A DNA stretch of 64,000 nucleotides from Microbacterium oleivorans. GTDB taxonomy: Bacteria; Actinomycetota; Actinomycetes; Actinomycetales; Microbacteriaceae. The stretch's first letter is position 1. Every line of letters begins with the position of its first letter. The stretch covers positions 2,976,001-3,040,000 of the forward strand of contig NZ_CP058316.1 of assembly GCF_013389665.1 (NCBI RefSeq), in the 5' to 3' direction. The notes beneath the pieces were generated by a model that had not been told where the DNA came from, ran no database searches, and saw nothing but the letters and a program-made list of their open reading frames with translations. Made by a program: the position numbers and the translations under genes. Below are positions 33,469 through 42,641 of this stretch, one piece after another.

Positions 33469-34023
33469 CTAGTCCTCGGTGCGTCGGCGGGATGCCGCGA
33501 CGAGGGCGGCGATCAGCGCCGTCACGCCACCGGCGGCGGCTACGGAGACGACGACCCAGAAGGCAGGCGGGAGGCCCTCGCCGTCCGTCGTCTCGGGTGC
33601 CGCGTCGGGCGCTGCCGACGGGGCCTGGGCAGGGTCTCCCGCGACGAAGGAGTACTCGCCCGACACGGGGTGTCCGTCGCTCGAGACGACGCGCCAGCGC
33701 ACGGTGATCGTGCCCTGGCTGTCGCCGACGAGGGGCTGGGTGATCCGCGTGCCGTCGAGCTGGGGGGTGCCCTCGGCGAGCTCGGCCCCGGCGGCGTCGG
33801 TCGCCGAGATCGCGTTGACCCCGGTTTCGTCGATCAGGACGCCGCTGAAGGTCAGCGTGAGCTCGTCGGGGAGCTCGGCGACGGTGCTGTCGGCGGCCGG
33901 GTCCGAGGCGACCAGCTCGTCGTGAGCGAACGCGGGGGATGCCGCGGCCGTCGCCGCGAGTCCGAGGAGCAGGCCGGCGATCGCCAGCAGGCGGGGGCGG
34001 GAGGAAGGGGTGCGCTGAGACAT
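33469..34023 (-). CDS. CopC-domain copper-resistance-like membrane-anchored protein
   Basis: Exported protein of 184 residues. A signal peptide ends near AFA, and the mature chain starts HDELVASDPAADSTV with a His at position 1, the copper-binding pattern of CopC/YcnC domains, continuing to VSSDGHPVSGEYSF. A Pro/Ala linker and one C-terminal membrane helix with RRR follow. It probably binds copper outside the cell. No CopD-like partner is adjacent. TAGGGT lies seven bases before the ATG, a near-leaderless arrangement. Confidence 0.85.
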   Translation of the reverse strand: MSQRTPSSRPRLLAIAGLLLGLAATAAASPAFAHDELVASDPAADSTVAELPDELTLTFSGVLIDETGVNAISATDAAGAELAEGTPQLDGTRITQPLVGDSQGTITVRWRVVSSDGHPVSGEYSFVAGDPAQAPSAAPDAAPETTDGEGLPPAFWVVVSVAAAGGVTALIAALVAASRRRTED

Positions 34024-34130
34024 CGATCCGACCCTATCCGCGCCGGCTGCGACCCCGCTCGGCGAGAGGGGGAACCCGCGTTCGCGCGGGCGCCGTGATC
34101 CGTTAGGCTGGCCCCGAAGAGGAGGACACT

Positions 34131-34625
34131 GTGGACGACAAGGATCGAGACGTCGACGACATCCGACGCGAGCCCGACCGCACGCCGCACAGCGGTTCCT
34201 CGGACACGACGCAGACGTTCGGGCATGACCTCGACCTGTCGTTCGTGCCGTTCGGGGCCGACCTCACCGCGGTCGAGCGCGATGCCATTCAGGCGCTTCC
34301 GGAGCGCGCGGCTCTGCTGCTCGTGCGTTCGGGGCCGACGGCCGGTGCCCGCTACCTGCTCGACACCGACGTGACGACCGTGGGTCGCCACCCCGAGGCC
34401 GACATCTTCTTCGACGACGTCACCGTCTCGCGCCGTCACGCCGAGATCACCCGCACCGGCTCGGCGTTCGAGATCGTCGATCAGCGATCGCTCAACGGCA
34501 CCTACGTCAACGGTGAGCGCGTGGATCGTGCCGTCCTCTCGGACGGCGCGGAACTGCGGGTCGGCAAGTTCCGCCTGAACTTCTTCATCTCGCCCCTCGA
34601 CCGCGCCCAGGCGTCGGGAGCGTGA
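34131..34625 (+). CDS. garA: FHA-domain protein, GarA/OdhI type
   Basis: Phosphothreonine-binding regulator, 164 residues. The N-terminal tail has SDTTQTF with T26/T27, matching the ETTSVF site that PknB/PknG kinases phosphorylate in GarA. Residues about 70-145 are the FHA domain (TVGRHPEADIFFDDVTVSRRHAEI, SLNGTYVNG). In relatives the unphosphorylated form inhibits 2-oxoglutarate dehydrogenase and glutamate dehydrogenase. GTG 34131 follows AGGAGGACACT. Its stop overlaps the start of ftsR, forming an operon. A candidate kinase is encoded at 47710-49668. Confidence 0.92.
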   Translation: MDDKDRDVDDIRREPDRTPHSGSSDTTQTFGHDLDLSFVPFGADLTAVERDAIQALPERAALLLVRSGPTAGARYLLDTDVTTVGRHPEADIFFDDVTVSRRHAEITRTGSAFEIVDQRSLNGTYVNGERVDRAVLSDGAELRVGKFRLNFFISPLDRAQASGA

Positions 34626-35302
34626 GCTCCGCCTCCGCAGCCCGCAGCCGCTCCGCGGCGGCGGGACATCTGAGCATCGGTCAGGTGCTCGCGCGTCTGA
34701 GCCCCGAGTTCCCCGCGCTCAGCTCGAGCAAGCTCCGCTACCTCGAGGATCAGGGCATCGTCACCCCGACCCGCACCGGTTCGGGGTACCGCAAGTTCTC
34801 GTCGGCCGACGTCGAGAGGCTGCGAACCGCCCTGACGCTCCAGCGCGATCACTACATGCCCCTCGCACGGATCCGCGAATACCTCGACACCGCCGGCACC
34901 GAGGGGATGCCGCCCGCTGCGCCGGCCTCGATCGTCGCCCACCGCCGCTACCGCCGCGACGAGCTCGTCGAACAGGCCGCCGCCACCCCGGCGCTCCTCG
35001 GCGACGCCGTGTCGGCGGGGCTGCTTCCCGCCGCCGACACGTATGACGACCGGGCACTGGCGCTGCTGCGCACTCTCGTCGCGCTCGATCGGCACGGCAT
35101 CGGCCCGCGCCACCTGCGCACGGTCCGCCAGGCCGCCGAGCGCGATGTCGCCCTCGTCGAGACGGCGCTCGCGCCCCTGCTCCGTCGCACCGACTCGACG
35201 TCGCGAGGACGCGCGCACGAGCTCGCGCCCGAGCTCGTGCGACGGCTGGACGAGGTGCGCACCGCGTTCGTCCAGACCGCGATCGACCGACTGCCGCGAT
35301 GA
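34622..35302 (+). CDS. ftsR: MerR-family regulator, FtsR-like
   Basis: DNA-binding regulator of 226 residues with an N-terminal MerR-like winged HTH (LSIGQVLARLSPEFPALSSSKLRYLEDQGIVTPTRTGSGYRKFS). It matches the position and style of Rv1828/FtsR, which activates the division gene ftsZ in relatives. GTG 34622 overlaps the garA stop. The long C-terminal domain is all-helical with no known effector site. The conserved garA-ftsR pair supports the assignment. Confidence 0.85.
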   Translation: MSSASAARSRSAAAGHLSIGQVLARLSPEFPALSSSKLRYLEDQGIVTPTRTGSGYRKFSSADVERLRTALTLQRDHYMPLARIREYLDTAGTEGMPPAAPASIVAHRRYRRDELVEQAAATPALLGDAVSAGLLPAADTYDDRALALLRTLVALDRHGIGPRHLRTVRQAAERDVALVETALAPLLRRTDSTSRGRAHELAPELVRRLDEVRTAFVQTAIDRLPR

Positions 35303-35402
35303 GGCTCCCGCGACACGCCGCCCTCTCGACGCGGATGTCGTTGCCGCACCGGCATCCCTCATCTAGCGTGGTACCAACCCGACCGTCCCGCAGGAGGCCC
35401 AG

Positions 35403-35948
35403 ATGACCGCGCACGATTCGCTCGGCGAGCCGCGGTTCACGACCGACCTGCTCTTCACCGACGGCTTGCCGCAGATGGACGACGAAGTCGGCTACCGCGG
35501 CGCACAGGCGGCGCGTGCCGCCGGCATCACCTATCGGCAGCTCGACTACTGGGCACGCACCGAGCTGGTCGAGCCGACCGTCCGCGGCGCGAGCGGTTCA
35601 GGGTCGCAGCGTCTGTACGGGTTCCGCGACATCCTCGTCCTGAAGCTCGTCAAGCGCCTGCTCGACACCGGCATCTCACTCCAGCAGATCAGGGTGGCCG
35701 TCGATCAGCTGCGCGCCGCCGGTATCCGCGACCTCGCCGGAACCACCCTCATGAGCGACGGCGCGTCGGTCTACCTCTGCACCTCGAACGACGAGGTGAT
35801 CGACCTCGTCAGCCGGGGACAGGGCGTCTTCGGCATCGCCGTGGGCAAGGTCCTCCGTGAGGTCGAGTCCACTCTCGTCGAGTTCGACCCGCAGTCGCCC
35901 GACCCGGTCGACGAGCTGGCGGCCCGGCGCTCGGTCCGCAGCGCCTGA
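35403..35948 (+). CDS. MerR-family regulator, Rv1830/McdR-like
   Basis: Second MerR-type regulator, 181 residues. The HTH is YRGAQAARAAGITYRQLDYWARTELVEPTVRGASGSGSQRLYGFRDILVLKLVKRLL. It corresponds in order to Rv1830, which in mycobacteria follows garA, Rv1828 and a bifunctional nuclease gene; here the nuclease gene is absent from the gap. ATG 35403 has AGGAGG upstream and TAGCGT (35364 area) as a likely -10, so it may have its own promoter. Confidence 0.85.
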   Translation: MTAHDSLGEPRFTTDLLFTDGLPQMDDEVGYRGAQAARAAGITYRQLDYWARTELVEPTVRGASGSGSQRLYGFRDILVLKLVKRLLDTGISLQQIRVAVDQLRAAGIRDLAGTTLMSDGASVYLCTSNDEVIDLVSRGQGVFGIAVGKVLREVESTLVEFDPQSPDPVDELAARRSVRSA

Positions 35949-36001
35949 GGCGTCTCGGCCCGTCGCGCGACGCGCGATGACAGACCCGCGACACAGCAGA
36001 A

Positions 36002-36030
36002 GCCCGGCGCACGTTCTCGTGCGGCCGGGC
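36002..36030. terminator. Bidirectional terminator between merR and parA genes
   Basis: GCCCGG-CGCACG and CGTGCG-GCCGGGC pair around TTCT with one bulge, in the gap between convergent genes. Confidence 0.7.
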
Positions 36031-36056
36031 CCGTCTGCGTCGTCGGTGCGCGAGCG

Positions 36057-36878
36057 TCAGCTCTGCGCGGCGGCAGGCGTCTCGCCCGCGACCGCGATGC
36101 GGCCGGTCCGCAGAACGCGGTCGAGAAGCGCGTCGAAGTCGGAGGCGAGCTCCTGAGCCGAGTCTCCCGGCCAGATGTGCAGCGGCTTCGCCGCGCCCTG
36201 GGCCTGTTGCAGCGAGGTGCGCTCGGGCAACTGGGGCGACAGCACGAGCGGGCCGAACATGTCGCGCAGCTCCTTGATGCGGAACTGGTGCTCGATCGAC
36301 TGCGGGCGCACGCGATTGACGACGATGCCGAGCGGCTGCAGGCGGGGAGAAAGACCGCGCCGGATCTCCTCGATCGCGCGGAGGGCGCGGTCGGCTGCGG
36401 CGACGGAGAACAGGCCGGGCTCGGTCACGACGATCACGCGGTCACTCGCGGCCCACGCCGTGCGCGTGAGGGCGTTGAGGGAGGGCGCGCAGTCGATCAG
36501 GACGAGGTCGTAATCGGCCTCGATCGTGGCGAGCGCCTCTTCGAGCTTCCACACATCGCGGACGCTGGGGTGCGGTCCGTCGAAGTTGATGGCCGACGGG
36601 CTGCCGATCAGGACATCGATCGTGCCGGGGTGCACCTTGGCCCAGCCGCTCGAGGTGATGGCCTGCCGGACCACCTTCTCCTTGGGATTGGCGAGGACAT
36701 CGGCGACGTTGAGTCGGCCGGCGACCTGGATGTCCATCCCCGTCGACACGTCGGACTGCGGATCGAGATCGACGACCAACGTCCGGACCCCGCGGGCGAA
36801 CGCGGCGGATGCGAGCCCCAAGGTGACCGTGGTCTTGCCGACCCCGCCCTTGAGCGAGCTGACGGAAAGTACGTGCAC
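36057..36878 (-). CDS. ParA-family ATPase
   Basis: Deviant Walker ATPase of 273 residues: [16 protein letters not shown] (Walker A with the signature Lys), VVDLDPQSDVSTGMD and LVLIDCAPSLNALTR. No ParB gene is next to it, so it is not the chromosomal partition pair; such orphan ParAs position protein cargos or division proteins. It starts at GTG 36878, with TAACGT eight bases upstream as possible -10. Divergent from pyruvate carboxylase. Confidence 0.9.
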   Translation of the reverse strand: MHVLSVSSLKGGVGKTTVTLGLASAAFARGVRTLVVDLDPQSDVSTGMDIQVAGRLNVADVLANPKEKVVRQAITSSGWAKVHPGTIDVLIGSPSAINFDGPHPSVRDVWKLEEALATIEADYDLVLIDCAPSLNALTRTAWAASDRVIVVTEPGLFSVAAADRALRAIEEIRRGLSPRLQPLGIVVNRVRPQSIEHQFRIKELRDMFGPLVLSPQLPERTSLQQAQGAAKPLHIWPGDSAQELASDFDALLDRVLRTGRIAVAGETPAAAQS

Positions 36879-36968
36879 GAGGCTCTACGTTACCGTCCCC
36901 TAGGCTGTGAGGGTATTCGAGCCCTCGTGCGGCACCGTCGCCGCGCGTCTCACTCCTGCGAGGTGAGC

Positions 36969-39900
36969 ATGTTCCGAAAGATCCTGGTCGCCAACCGCGG
37001 CGAGATCGCCATCCGCGCCTTTCGAGCGGCGTTCGAGTTGGGGGCGCGCACCGTCGCGGTCTATCCGCACGAGGATCGCTACTCGCTGCACCGGTTGAAA
37101 GCCGACGAGGCCTACCCGATCGGCACGAAGGGTCACCCGGTGCGCGCGTACCTCGACGTCGACGAGATCGTTCGTGTGGCGCGCGAGAGCGGAGCCGACG
37201 CGATCTATCCCGGGTACGGGTTCCTCTCGGAGAACCCCGAGCTGGCCGCGCGCGCGGCGGAGGCGGGCATCGCCTTCATCGGGCCGTCGGCGGGCGTGCT
37301 CGAGATGGCCGGCAACAAGGTCACCGCCAAACGTCACGCCATCGCCGCCGGCGTCCCGGTGCTGCGTTCGACCGATGCATCCGATGACATCGACGCCCTG
37401 GTCGCCGAGGCCGTCGACATCGGGTTCCCCATCTTCGTCAAGGCGGTCGCCGGCGGCGGCGGGCGCGGCATGCGTCGCGTCGCGACCCCCGAGGCGCTCG
37501 CGCCCGCGCTGTCGGAAGCCATGCGCGAGGCCGCCAGTGCCTTCGGAGACGCGCGCGTGTTCCTCGAGCAGGCGGTGCAGCGACCGCGCCATGTCGAAGT
37601 GCAGATCCTCGCGGACGCGACCGGTGCCACCGTGCACCTCTTCGAACGGGACTGCTCGGTGCAGCGGAGGCATCAGAAGGTCATCGAGATCGCCCCGGCG
37701 CCCAACCTCGACGACACCACGCGCGCCGACCTCCATCGGCACGCGATCGCATTCGCCGAGTCGATCGGCTACGAGAACGCGGGAACCGTGGAGTTCCTGC
37801 TCGAGACGGCCGGGCCGCGCGCGGGCGAGGTGGTGTTCATCGAGATGAATCCGCGCATCCAGGTGGAGCACACCGTGACCGAGGAGGTGACGGACGTCGA
37901 CCTCGTCCAGTCCCAGATGCGCATCGCCGCCGGTGAGACGCTGCGGGACCTCGGACTGATGCAGGAGGACATCCGGTTGCGAGGAGCGGCGCTGCAGTGC
38001 CGCATCACCACGGAGGACCCGGCGCAGGGCTTCCGTCCCGACACGGGGAAGATCACCACCTACCGTTCGCCGGGAGGTGCCGGCATCCGCCTCGACGGCG
38101 GTACGACGGCCGCCGGCTCGCAGGTGAGCCCGCACTTCGATTCGATGCTCGCCAAGCTCACGTGCCGTGGTCGCGACTTCGAGGCGGCGGTGGTGCGCTC
38201 GCGGCGGGCGCTGGCGGAGTTCCGCATCCGCGGCGTCTCGACGAACATCCCCTTCCTCCAGCAGGTACTCGACGACCCGGCGTTCGAGCGAGGCGACCTC
38301 AGCACCGCCTTCATCGACGAACGGCCGGAACTGCTCGATGGTCGCCCGTCGAAGGACCGCGGCTCGAAGATCCTCGGATGGCTGGCCGAGACCACGGTCA
38401 ACCGTCCGCATGGATCCGCGCCGCACACCGTCGAGCCCCGTTCCAAGCTGCCGCTGGTCGATTCGACCACCGCCCCCGCTCCGGGATCCCGTCAGCGCCT
38501 CCTCGATCTCGGGCCGGCCGGTTTCGCGCGCGCGCTGCGAGAGCAGACGGCGCTCGCGGTCACAGAGACGACGTTCCGCGACGCGCACCAGTCGCTCCTG
38601 GCCACCCGGGTGCGCACGAAGGATCTCGTCGCCGTCGCCCCGGCGGTGTCGCGCCTGACCCCGCAGCTGCTCTCGGTCGAGGCCTGGGGCGGCGCGACCT
38701 ATGACGTCGCGCTGCGGTTTCTGGGCGAGGACCCGTGGGAGCGTCTCGACAAGCTGCGCACCGCTCTGCCCAACATCGCCATCCAGATGCTGCTGCGAGG
38801 CCGCAACACCGTCGGATACACGCCCTATCCCACCGCGGTGACCGAGGCTTTCGTCGCGGAGGCGGCCGATGCCGGCATCGACATCTTCCGGATCTTCGAC
38901 GCCCTGAACGACGTGTCGCAGATGCGCCCGGCCATCGACGCCGTGCTGGCAACGGGGAGCACCGTCGCCGAGGTCGCCCTCTGCTACACGGGCGACCTGA
39001 TCGATCCGCGCGAGGAGCTCTACACGCTCGACTACTACCTCGGGTTGGCTGAGCAGATCGTCGATGCCGGCGCCCATGTCATCGCGATCAAGGACATGGC
39101 CGGACTGCTGCGCCCCGCGGCCGCGGCGCGGCTCGTGACGGCGCTGCGCGAGAACTTCGACGTCCCCGTCCACGTCCACACCCACGACACCGCCGGCGGC
39201 CAGCTCGCCACGCTCCTGGCCGCCGCTGCGTCCGGTGCCGACGCCGTCGACGCGGCGTCGGCACCCATGGCCGGCACGACGAGCCAGCCCTCCCTCTCGG
39301 CGCTGGTCGCAGCGCTCGCCCACACCGAGCGGGACACCGGTCTCGATCTCGACGCGGTGTCGGACCTCGAGCCGTACTGGGAGGCGGTGCGGCATCTGTA
39401 CCGCCCGTTCGAGTCGGGCCTGCCCGGGCCGACGGGGCGGGTGTACCGGCACGAGATCCCCGGCGGTCAGCTCTCGAACCTGCGGCAGCAGGCCATCGCG
39501 CTCGGCCTCGCCGACGACTTCGAGCTCATCGAGGACATGTACGCCGCCGCCGACCGCATCCTCGGGCGCGTGCCCAAGGTCACGCCGTCGTCCAAGGTCG
39601 TGGGCGACCTCGCGCTCCACCTGGCCGCCGTCAAGGCCGACCCGGCCGCCTTCGCCGCCGACCCGAGGGCCTACGACATCCCCGAGTCGGTCGTGGGCTT
39701 CATGGCGGGGGAGCTGGGCGATCTGCCGGGCGGGTGGCCCGAGCCGTTCCGCTCCAAGGTTCTCGCCGGCCGCACGGTGCGACCCGGCGTCGCCGAGCTG
39801 ACGGCGGCGGAGTCGGCGGCCCTCGCGGGAGATTCCCCGACCCGGCGACGGGCCCTGAACACGCTGCTCTTCCCTGCCCCGACACGGGAGTTCGACCGCG

Positions 39901-40376
39901 TCCGCGACAGCTTCGGAGACCTCAGCGTGCTCGACACGGCGGACTACCTCTACGGTCTGGTCCCGGGGGCCGAGCATGTCGTCGAGATCGAGCGCGGCGT
40001 GCAGCTCTACGTCGGTCTCGAGGCCATCGGCGAGGCGGACGACAAGGGCATGCGCACCGTCATGGCCACCCTCAACGGTCAGCTGCGGCCGGTGTTCGTC
40101 CGAGACCGCTCCATCAGCGTCGAGGCACGTCAGGCCGAGAAGGCCGACACCTCGATCCCCGGACACGTCGCGGCTCCGTTCTCGGGCGTCGTGACGCTCA
40201 AGGCGGCTGTCGGCGAGACCGTCGCCGCGGGCCAACCGGTCGCGTCGATCGAGGCGATGAAGATGGAGGCCGCCATCACCGCACCCGTCGCCGGGGTGGT
40301 GGATCGGCTCGTCGTCGGCGGCACCGCGCAGGTCGAGGCCGGAGACCTTTTGGTCGTCATCCGGCGTGGCGAGTAG
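36969..40376 (+). CDS. pyc: Pyruvate carboxylase
   Basis: Anaplerotic enzyme making oxaloacetate from pyruvate, bicarbonate and ATP, 1135 residues, full length. Order: biotin carboxylase (1-450; ILVANRGEIAIRAFRA, GGGGRGMR, EMNPRIQVEHTVTEEV), carboxyltransferase (about 510-1000; TTFRDAHQSLLATRVRT, VHVHTHDTAGG), and biotinyl domain with K1098 in EAMKMEA. Metal ligands in the TTFRDAH and HTHDT segments are intact. ATG 36969 follows GAGGTGAGC; TAGGCT at 36901-36906 is a likely -10. Confidence 0.97.
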   Translation: MFRKILVANRGEIAIRAFRAAFELGARTVAVYPHEDRYSLHRLKADEAYPIGTKGHPVRAYLDVDEIVRVARESGADAIYPGYGFLSENPELAARAAEAGIAFIGPSAGVLEMAGNKVTAKRHAIAAGVPVLRSTDASDDIDALVAEAVDIGFPIFVKAVAGGGGRGMRRVATPEALAPALSEAMREAASAFGDARVFLEQAVQRPRHVEVQILADATGATVHLFERDCSVQRRHQKVIEIAPAPNLDDTTRADLHRHAIAFAESIGYENAGTVEFLLETAGPRAGEVVFIEMNPRIQVEHTVTEEVTDVDLVQSQMRIAAGETLRDLGLMQEDIRLRGAALQCRITTEDPAQGFRPDTGKITTYRSPGGAGIRLDGGTTAAGSQVSPHFDSMLAKLTCRGRDFEAAVVRSRRALAEFRIRGVSTNIPFLQQVLDDPAFERGDLSTAFIDERPELLDGRPSKDRGSKILGWLAETTVNRPHGSAPHTVEPRSKLPLVDSTTAPAPGSRQRLLDLGPAGFARALREQTALAVTETTFRDAHQSLLATRVRTKDLVAVAPAVSRLTPQLLSVEAWGGATYDVALRFLGEDPWERLDKLRTALPNIAIQMLLRGRNTVGYTPYPTAVTEAFVAEAADAGIDIFRIFDALNDVSQMRPAIDAVLATGSTVAEVALCYTGDLIDPREELYTLDYYLGLAEQIVDAGAHVIAIKDMAGLLRPAAAARLVTALRENFDVPVHVHTHDTAGGQLATLLAAAASGADAVDAASAPMAGTTSQPSLSALVAALAHTERDTGLDLDAVSDLEPYWEAVRHLYRPFESGLPGPTGRVYRHEIPGGQLSNLRQQAIALGLADDFELIEDMYAAADRILGRVPKVTPSSKVVGDLALHLAAVKADPAAFAADPRAYDIPESVVGFMAGELGDLPGGWPEPFRSKVLAGRTVRPGVAELTAAESAALAGDSPTRRRALNTLLFPAPTREFDRVRDSFGDLSVLDTADYLYGLVPGAEHVVEIERGVQLYVGLEAIGEADDKGMRTVMATLNGQLRPVFVRDRSISVEARQAEKADTSIPGHVAAPFSGVVTLKAAVGETVAAGQPVASIEAMKMEAAITAPVAGVVDRLVVGGTAQVEAGDLLVVIRRGE

Positions 40377-40426
40377 CCTAAGGGGTCGGGCGCGAGCTCG
40401 AGACCCTGGAGTGGACGCAGCACAAC

Positions 40427-42079
40427 ATGCCTGAGCGCAACGAGAATCAGCCTGACGAGAACGACCCCGCGGTCCTCGTCGACGGCGGGAGCATCCATAC
40501 GACCGCGATCGGCATCATCGGGGGCACGGCCCAGGTCGATGTGGCCCTGCCCGCCGATGACGAGGACGTCGATGACGACGACGTCGTCGACGGCGAGGTC
40601 GCCGACGAGCAGATCGCGACCGGCGACATCCCCCTGGGGACAGCCGCGCCCTCGGCGCAGGCCTCCGATCCGGACGCGCCGGACGACGACGGCGAGGCGG
40701 ATGCCGACGCCGCTCCGGCGGCCGAGGACGCCGAGGCGCCCGCGGAGTCGGAGCACGGGCCCGTGGAGCTGACGGACGGAGACGAGCGCGCCGAGGCGCC
40801 CGACGCGCGCGTCGACACCTCCGAGGTCATCGTGGCGACGATAGACGGAGACGACGGGACCGGCGCGCACGCCGTCGTCGAGCCGGCGGCGGCCGTGACC
40901 GACACGCCGGACGAGGGCGACGCACCCGACGCAGGCTCCGACACGCCGTCCGGCACCGTCGTGGCCACGGTCGTCCCGACGGCCACCGTGATCACGGGAT
41001 CCGTGCCGACGACCCGCCGGGAGGCGCATCAGGCCGCCGAGCAGGTGCGCCACGCGACCGAACGCGTGCAGGTCGTCCGTCCGGCAGAGCCCGTGCTCCA
41101 GTCGCGGCGCATCGGCGACCTCGAGCCCGGCCGCGAATCCGCCGATCTCCTCACGGCCGAGCGGCTGCTCGATCCGTCGCAGGTCGTCCGTGCCGAGCCC
41201 GAGGGCCGGTGGCAGCGCTTCGTCTACACCGTCTCGGGTCACCGCATCAACCTCGGCGACGGCAAGCGGGCACGATCGCGCAAGGAGCTCGACCGTCGCA
41301 TCTCGGCTCCGCTGGCCGGCGGCGCGAAGTTCGTGCCGGTGCTCTCCCGCAAGGGGGGCGTCGGCAAGACGACCGTCACGACGCTCCTGGGCATGGCGCT
41401 CGCCGATGCGCGCGACGATCGGGTCATCGCGATCGACGCCAACCCCGACCGCGGCACCCTGGCCGACCGCATCTCCCGCACGAGCGGCAAGACCGTCCGC
41501 GATCTCGTGCGCACCAGCGGCGAGGTCGTGGGGTTCAACGACCTGTCCTCGGTCGTCGCGCGCGACGAGACGCGCCTCGACGTCCTGGCCTCCGACACCG
41601 ATCCGCACGTGTCCGAGGCGTTCAGCGATCATGACTACGAGAACGTCGCCGCGATCGCCGCGCACTACTACTCGATCGTGCTCACCGACACCGGCACCGG
41701 CATCGTCCACTCCGTGATGGGCGCCACGCTCGGGCTCTCCGATCAGATCGTGGTCGTCGCCGGGCTCTCCGTCGACGAGGCTCGGCTGGCGTCCGAGACG
41801 CTGACGTGGCTCGAGTCCAACGGGTTCGCCGACGCTGTCAAAAGCGCGGTCGTCGTGCTCAACACCTCGCGTCCGGGCACTCCCATGGTGCGTGCGGACG
41901 AGCTCGAGACGCACTTCGGCTCTCGGGTGCGTTCGGTCGTGCGGATTCCGTACGACCCGCACCTCGCGGCCGGAAGCGCGGTCACCTTCCGCGACCTCGA
42001 CCCGGCGACCCGCGAGGCGGCGCGCAAGCTCGCCGCCAGCGTGGTCGAAGGCCTCCGTCTCTCAGCCGCGGCCGCCTGA
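40427..42079 (+). CDS. MinD/ParA-like ATPase with long acidic N-terminus
   Basis: Protein of 550 residues. Residues about 40-200 are a disordered Asp/Glu/Ala/Pro-rich region. From about residue 300 it is a SIMIBI ATPase: [24 protein letters not shown] (Walker A), [31 protein letters not shown]. This layout resembles actinobacterial MinD/ParA-like proteins, including those near type VII secretion systems, but no such genes lie nearby. Its role is unknown; membrane or cargo positioning is a guess. Two bases separate it from the deformylase gene, so they share a transcript. Confidence 0.8.
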   Translation: MPERNENQPDENDPAVLVDGGSIHTTAIGIIGGTAQVDVALPADDEDVDDDDVVDGEVADEQIATGDIPLGTAAPSAQASDPDAPDDDGEADADAAPAAEDAEAPAESEHGPVELTDGDERAEAPDARVDTSEVIVATIDGDDGTGAHAVVEPAAAVTDTPDEGDAPDAGSDTPSGTVVATVVPTATVITGSVPTTRREAHQAAEQVRHATERVQVVRPAEPVLQSRRIGDLEPGRESADLLTAERLLDPSQVVRAEPEGRWQRFVYTVSGHRINLGDGKRARSRKELDRRISAPLAGGAKFVPVLSRKGGVGKTTVTTLLGMALADARDDRVIAIDANPDRGTLADRISRTSGKTVRDLVRTSGEVVGFNDLSSVVARDETRLDVLASDTDPHVSEAFSDHDYENVAAIAAHYYSIVLTDTGTGIVHSVMGATLGLSDQIVVVAGLSVDEARLASETLTWLESNGFADAVKSAVVVLNTSRPGTPMVRADELETHFGSRVRSVVRIPYDPHLAAGSAVTFRDLDPATREAARKLAASVVEGLRLSAAAA

Positions 42080-42080
42080 C

Positions 42081-42572
42081 ATGGCCGTCCGTAACATCCG
42101 TTTCTTCGGCGACCCCGTTCTGAAGTCGCCGGCGGCACGCATCACCGCCATCGACGACGGCGTCCGCTCGCTGGTGCGCGACCTCCTCGAGACCGTCGAG
42201 CTGCCCGGCCGGGCGGGAGTCGCGGCGCCGCAGATCGGCGTGGGGCTGCGCGCGTTCAGCTACAACGTCGACGGGGTCATCGGCTACATCCTCAACCCGC
42301 GGCTCGTCGAGGCGTCCGGCGAGCCGTCGCTGATCGGCGAGGGTTGCCTGTCGGTGCCGGGCCTGTGGCACGACACGCTCCGGCATCCCTACGCGCGAGC
42401 CGTCGGGATGGATCTCGACGGGGAGGAGCTCGTGCTCGAGGGCGAGGGGCTCATGGCTCAGGCGCTCCAGCACGAGTGCGATCACCTCGACGGCATCCTC
42501 TACCTCGATCGGCTGACGCCCGCGGAGCGGCGGGTCGCGATGCGCGAGGTTCGCGAGTCGTCCTGGTTCTGA
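42081..42572 (+). CDS. def: Peptide deformylase
   Basis: Removes the N-formyl group from nascent proteins in the cytoplasm, 163 residues. All three motifs are present: [16 protein letters not shown] (metal Cys) and QHECDHLDG (two metal His and catalytic Glu). It begins two bases after the ATPase gene and ends at a terminator hairpin. Confidence 0.96.
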   Translation: MAVRNIRFFGDPVLKSPAARITAIDDGVRSLVRDLLETVELPGRAGVAAPQIGVGLRAFSYNVDGVIGYILNPRLVEASGEPSLIGEGCLSVPGLWHDTLRHPYARAVGMDLDGEELVLEGEGLMAQALQHECDHLDGILYLDRLTPAERRVAMREVRESSWF

Positions 42573-42592
42573 CACGCACGGCCGAGACGAGC

Positions 42593-42626
42593 AGGGCCCC
42601 GGGATGACGTCCATCCGCGGGGCCCT
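42593..42626. terminator. Bidirectional terminator between def and acyl-CoA synthetase
   Basis: AGGGCCCCG (42593-42601) pairs with CGGGGCCCT (42618-42626), with GGATG/CATCC pairing inside the loop. Confidence 0.75.
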
Positions 42627-42641
42627 CGTCGTTTCGGCGGT

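Noticed and set aside
32041..34098. 685-codon plus-strand frame across lpd and the CopC gene
   Set aside because: Spans two clear minus-strand genes and their gap, and has no protein-like motifs.
36057..36878. Chromosomal ParA of a parABS system
   Set aside because: No parB and no parS-like repeats seen nearby; annotated as an orphan ParA.
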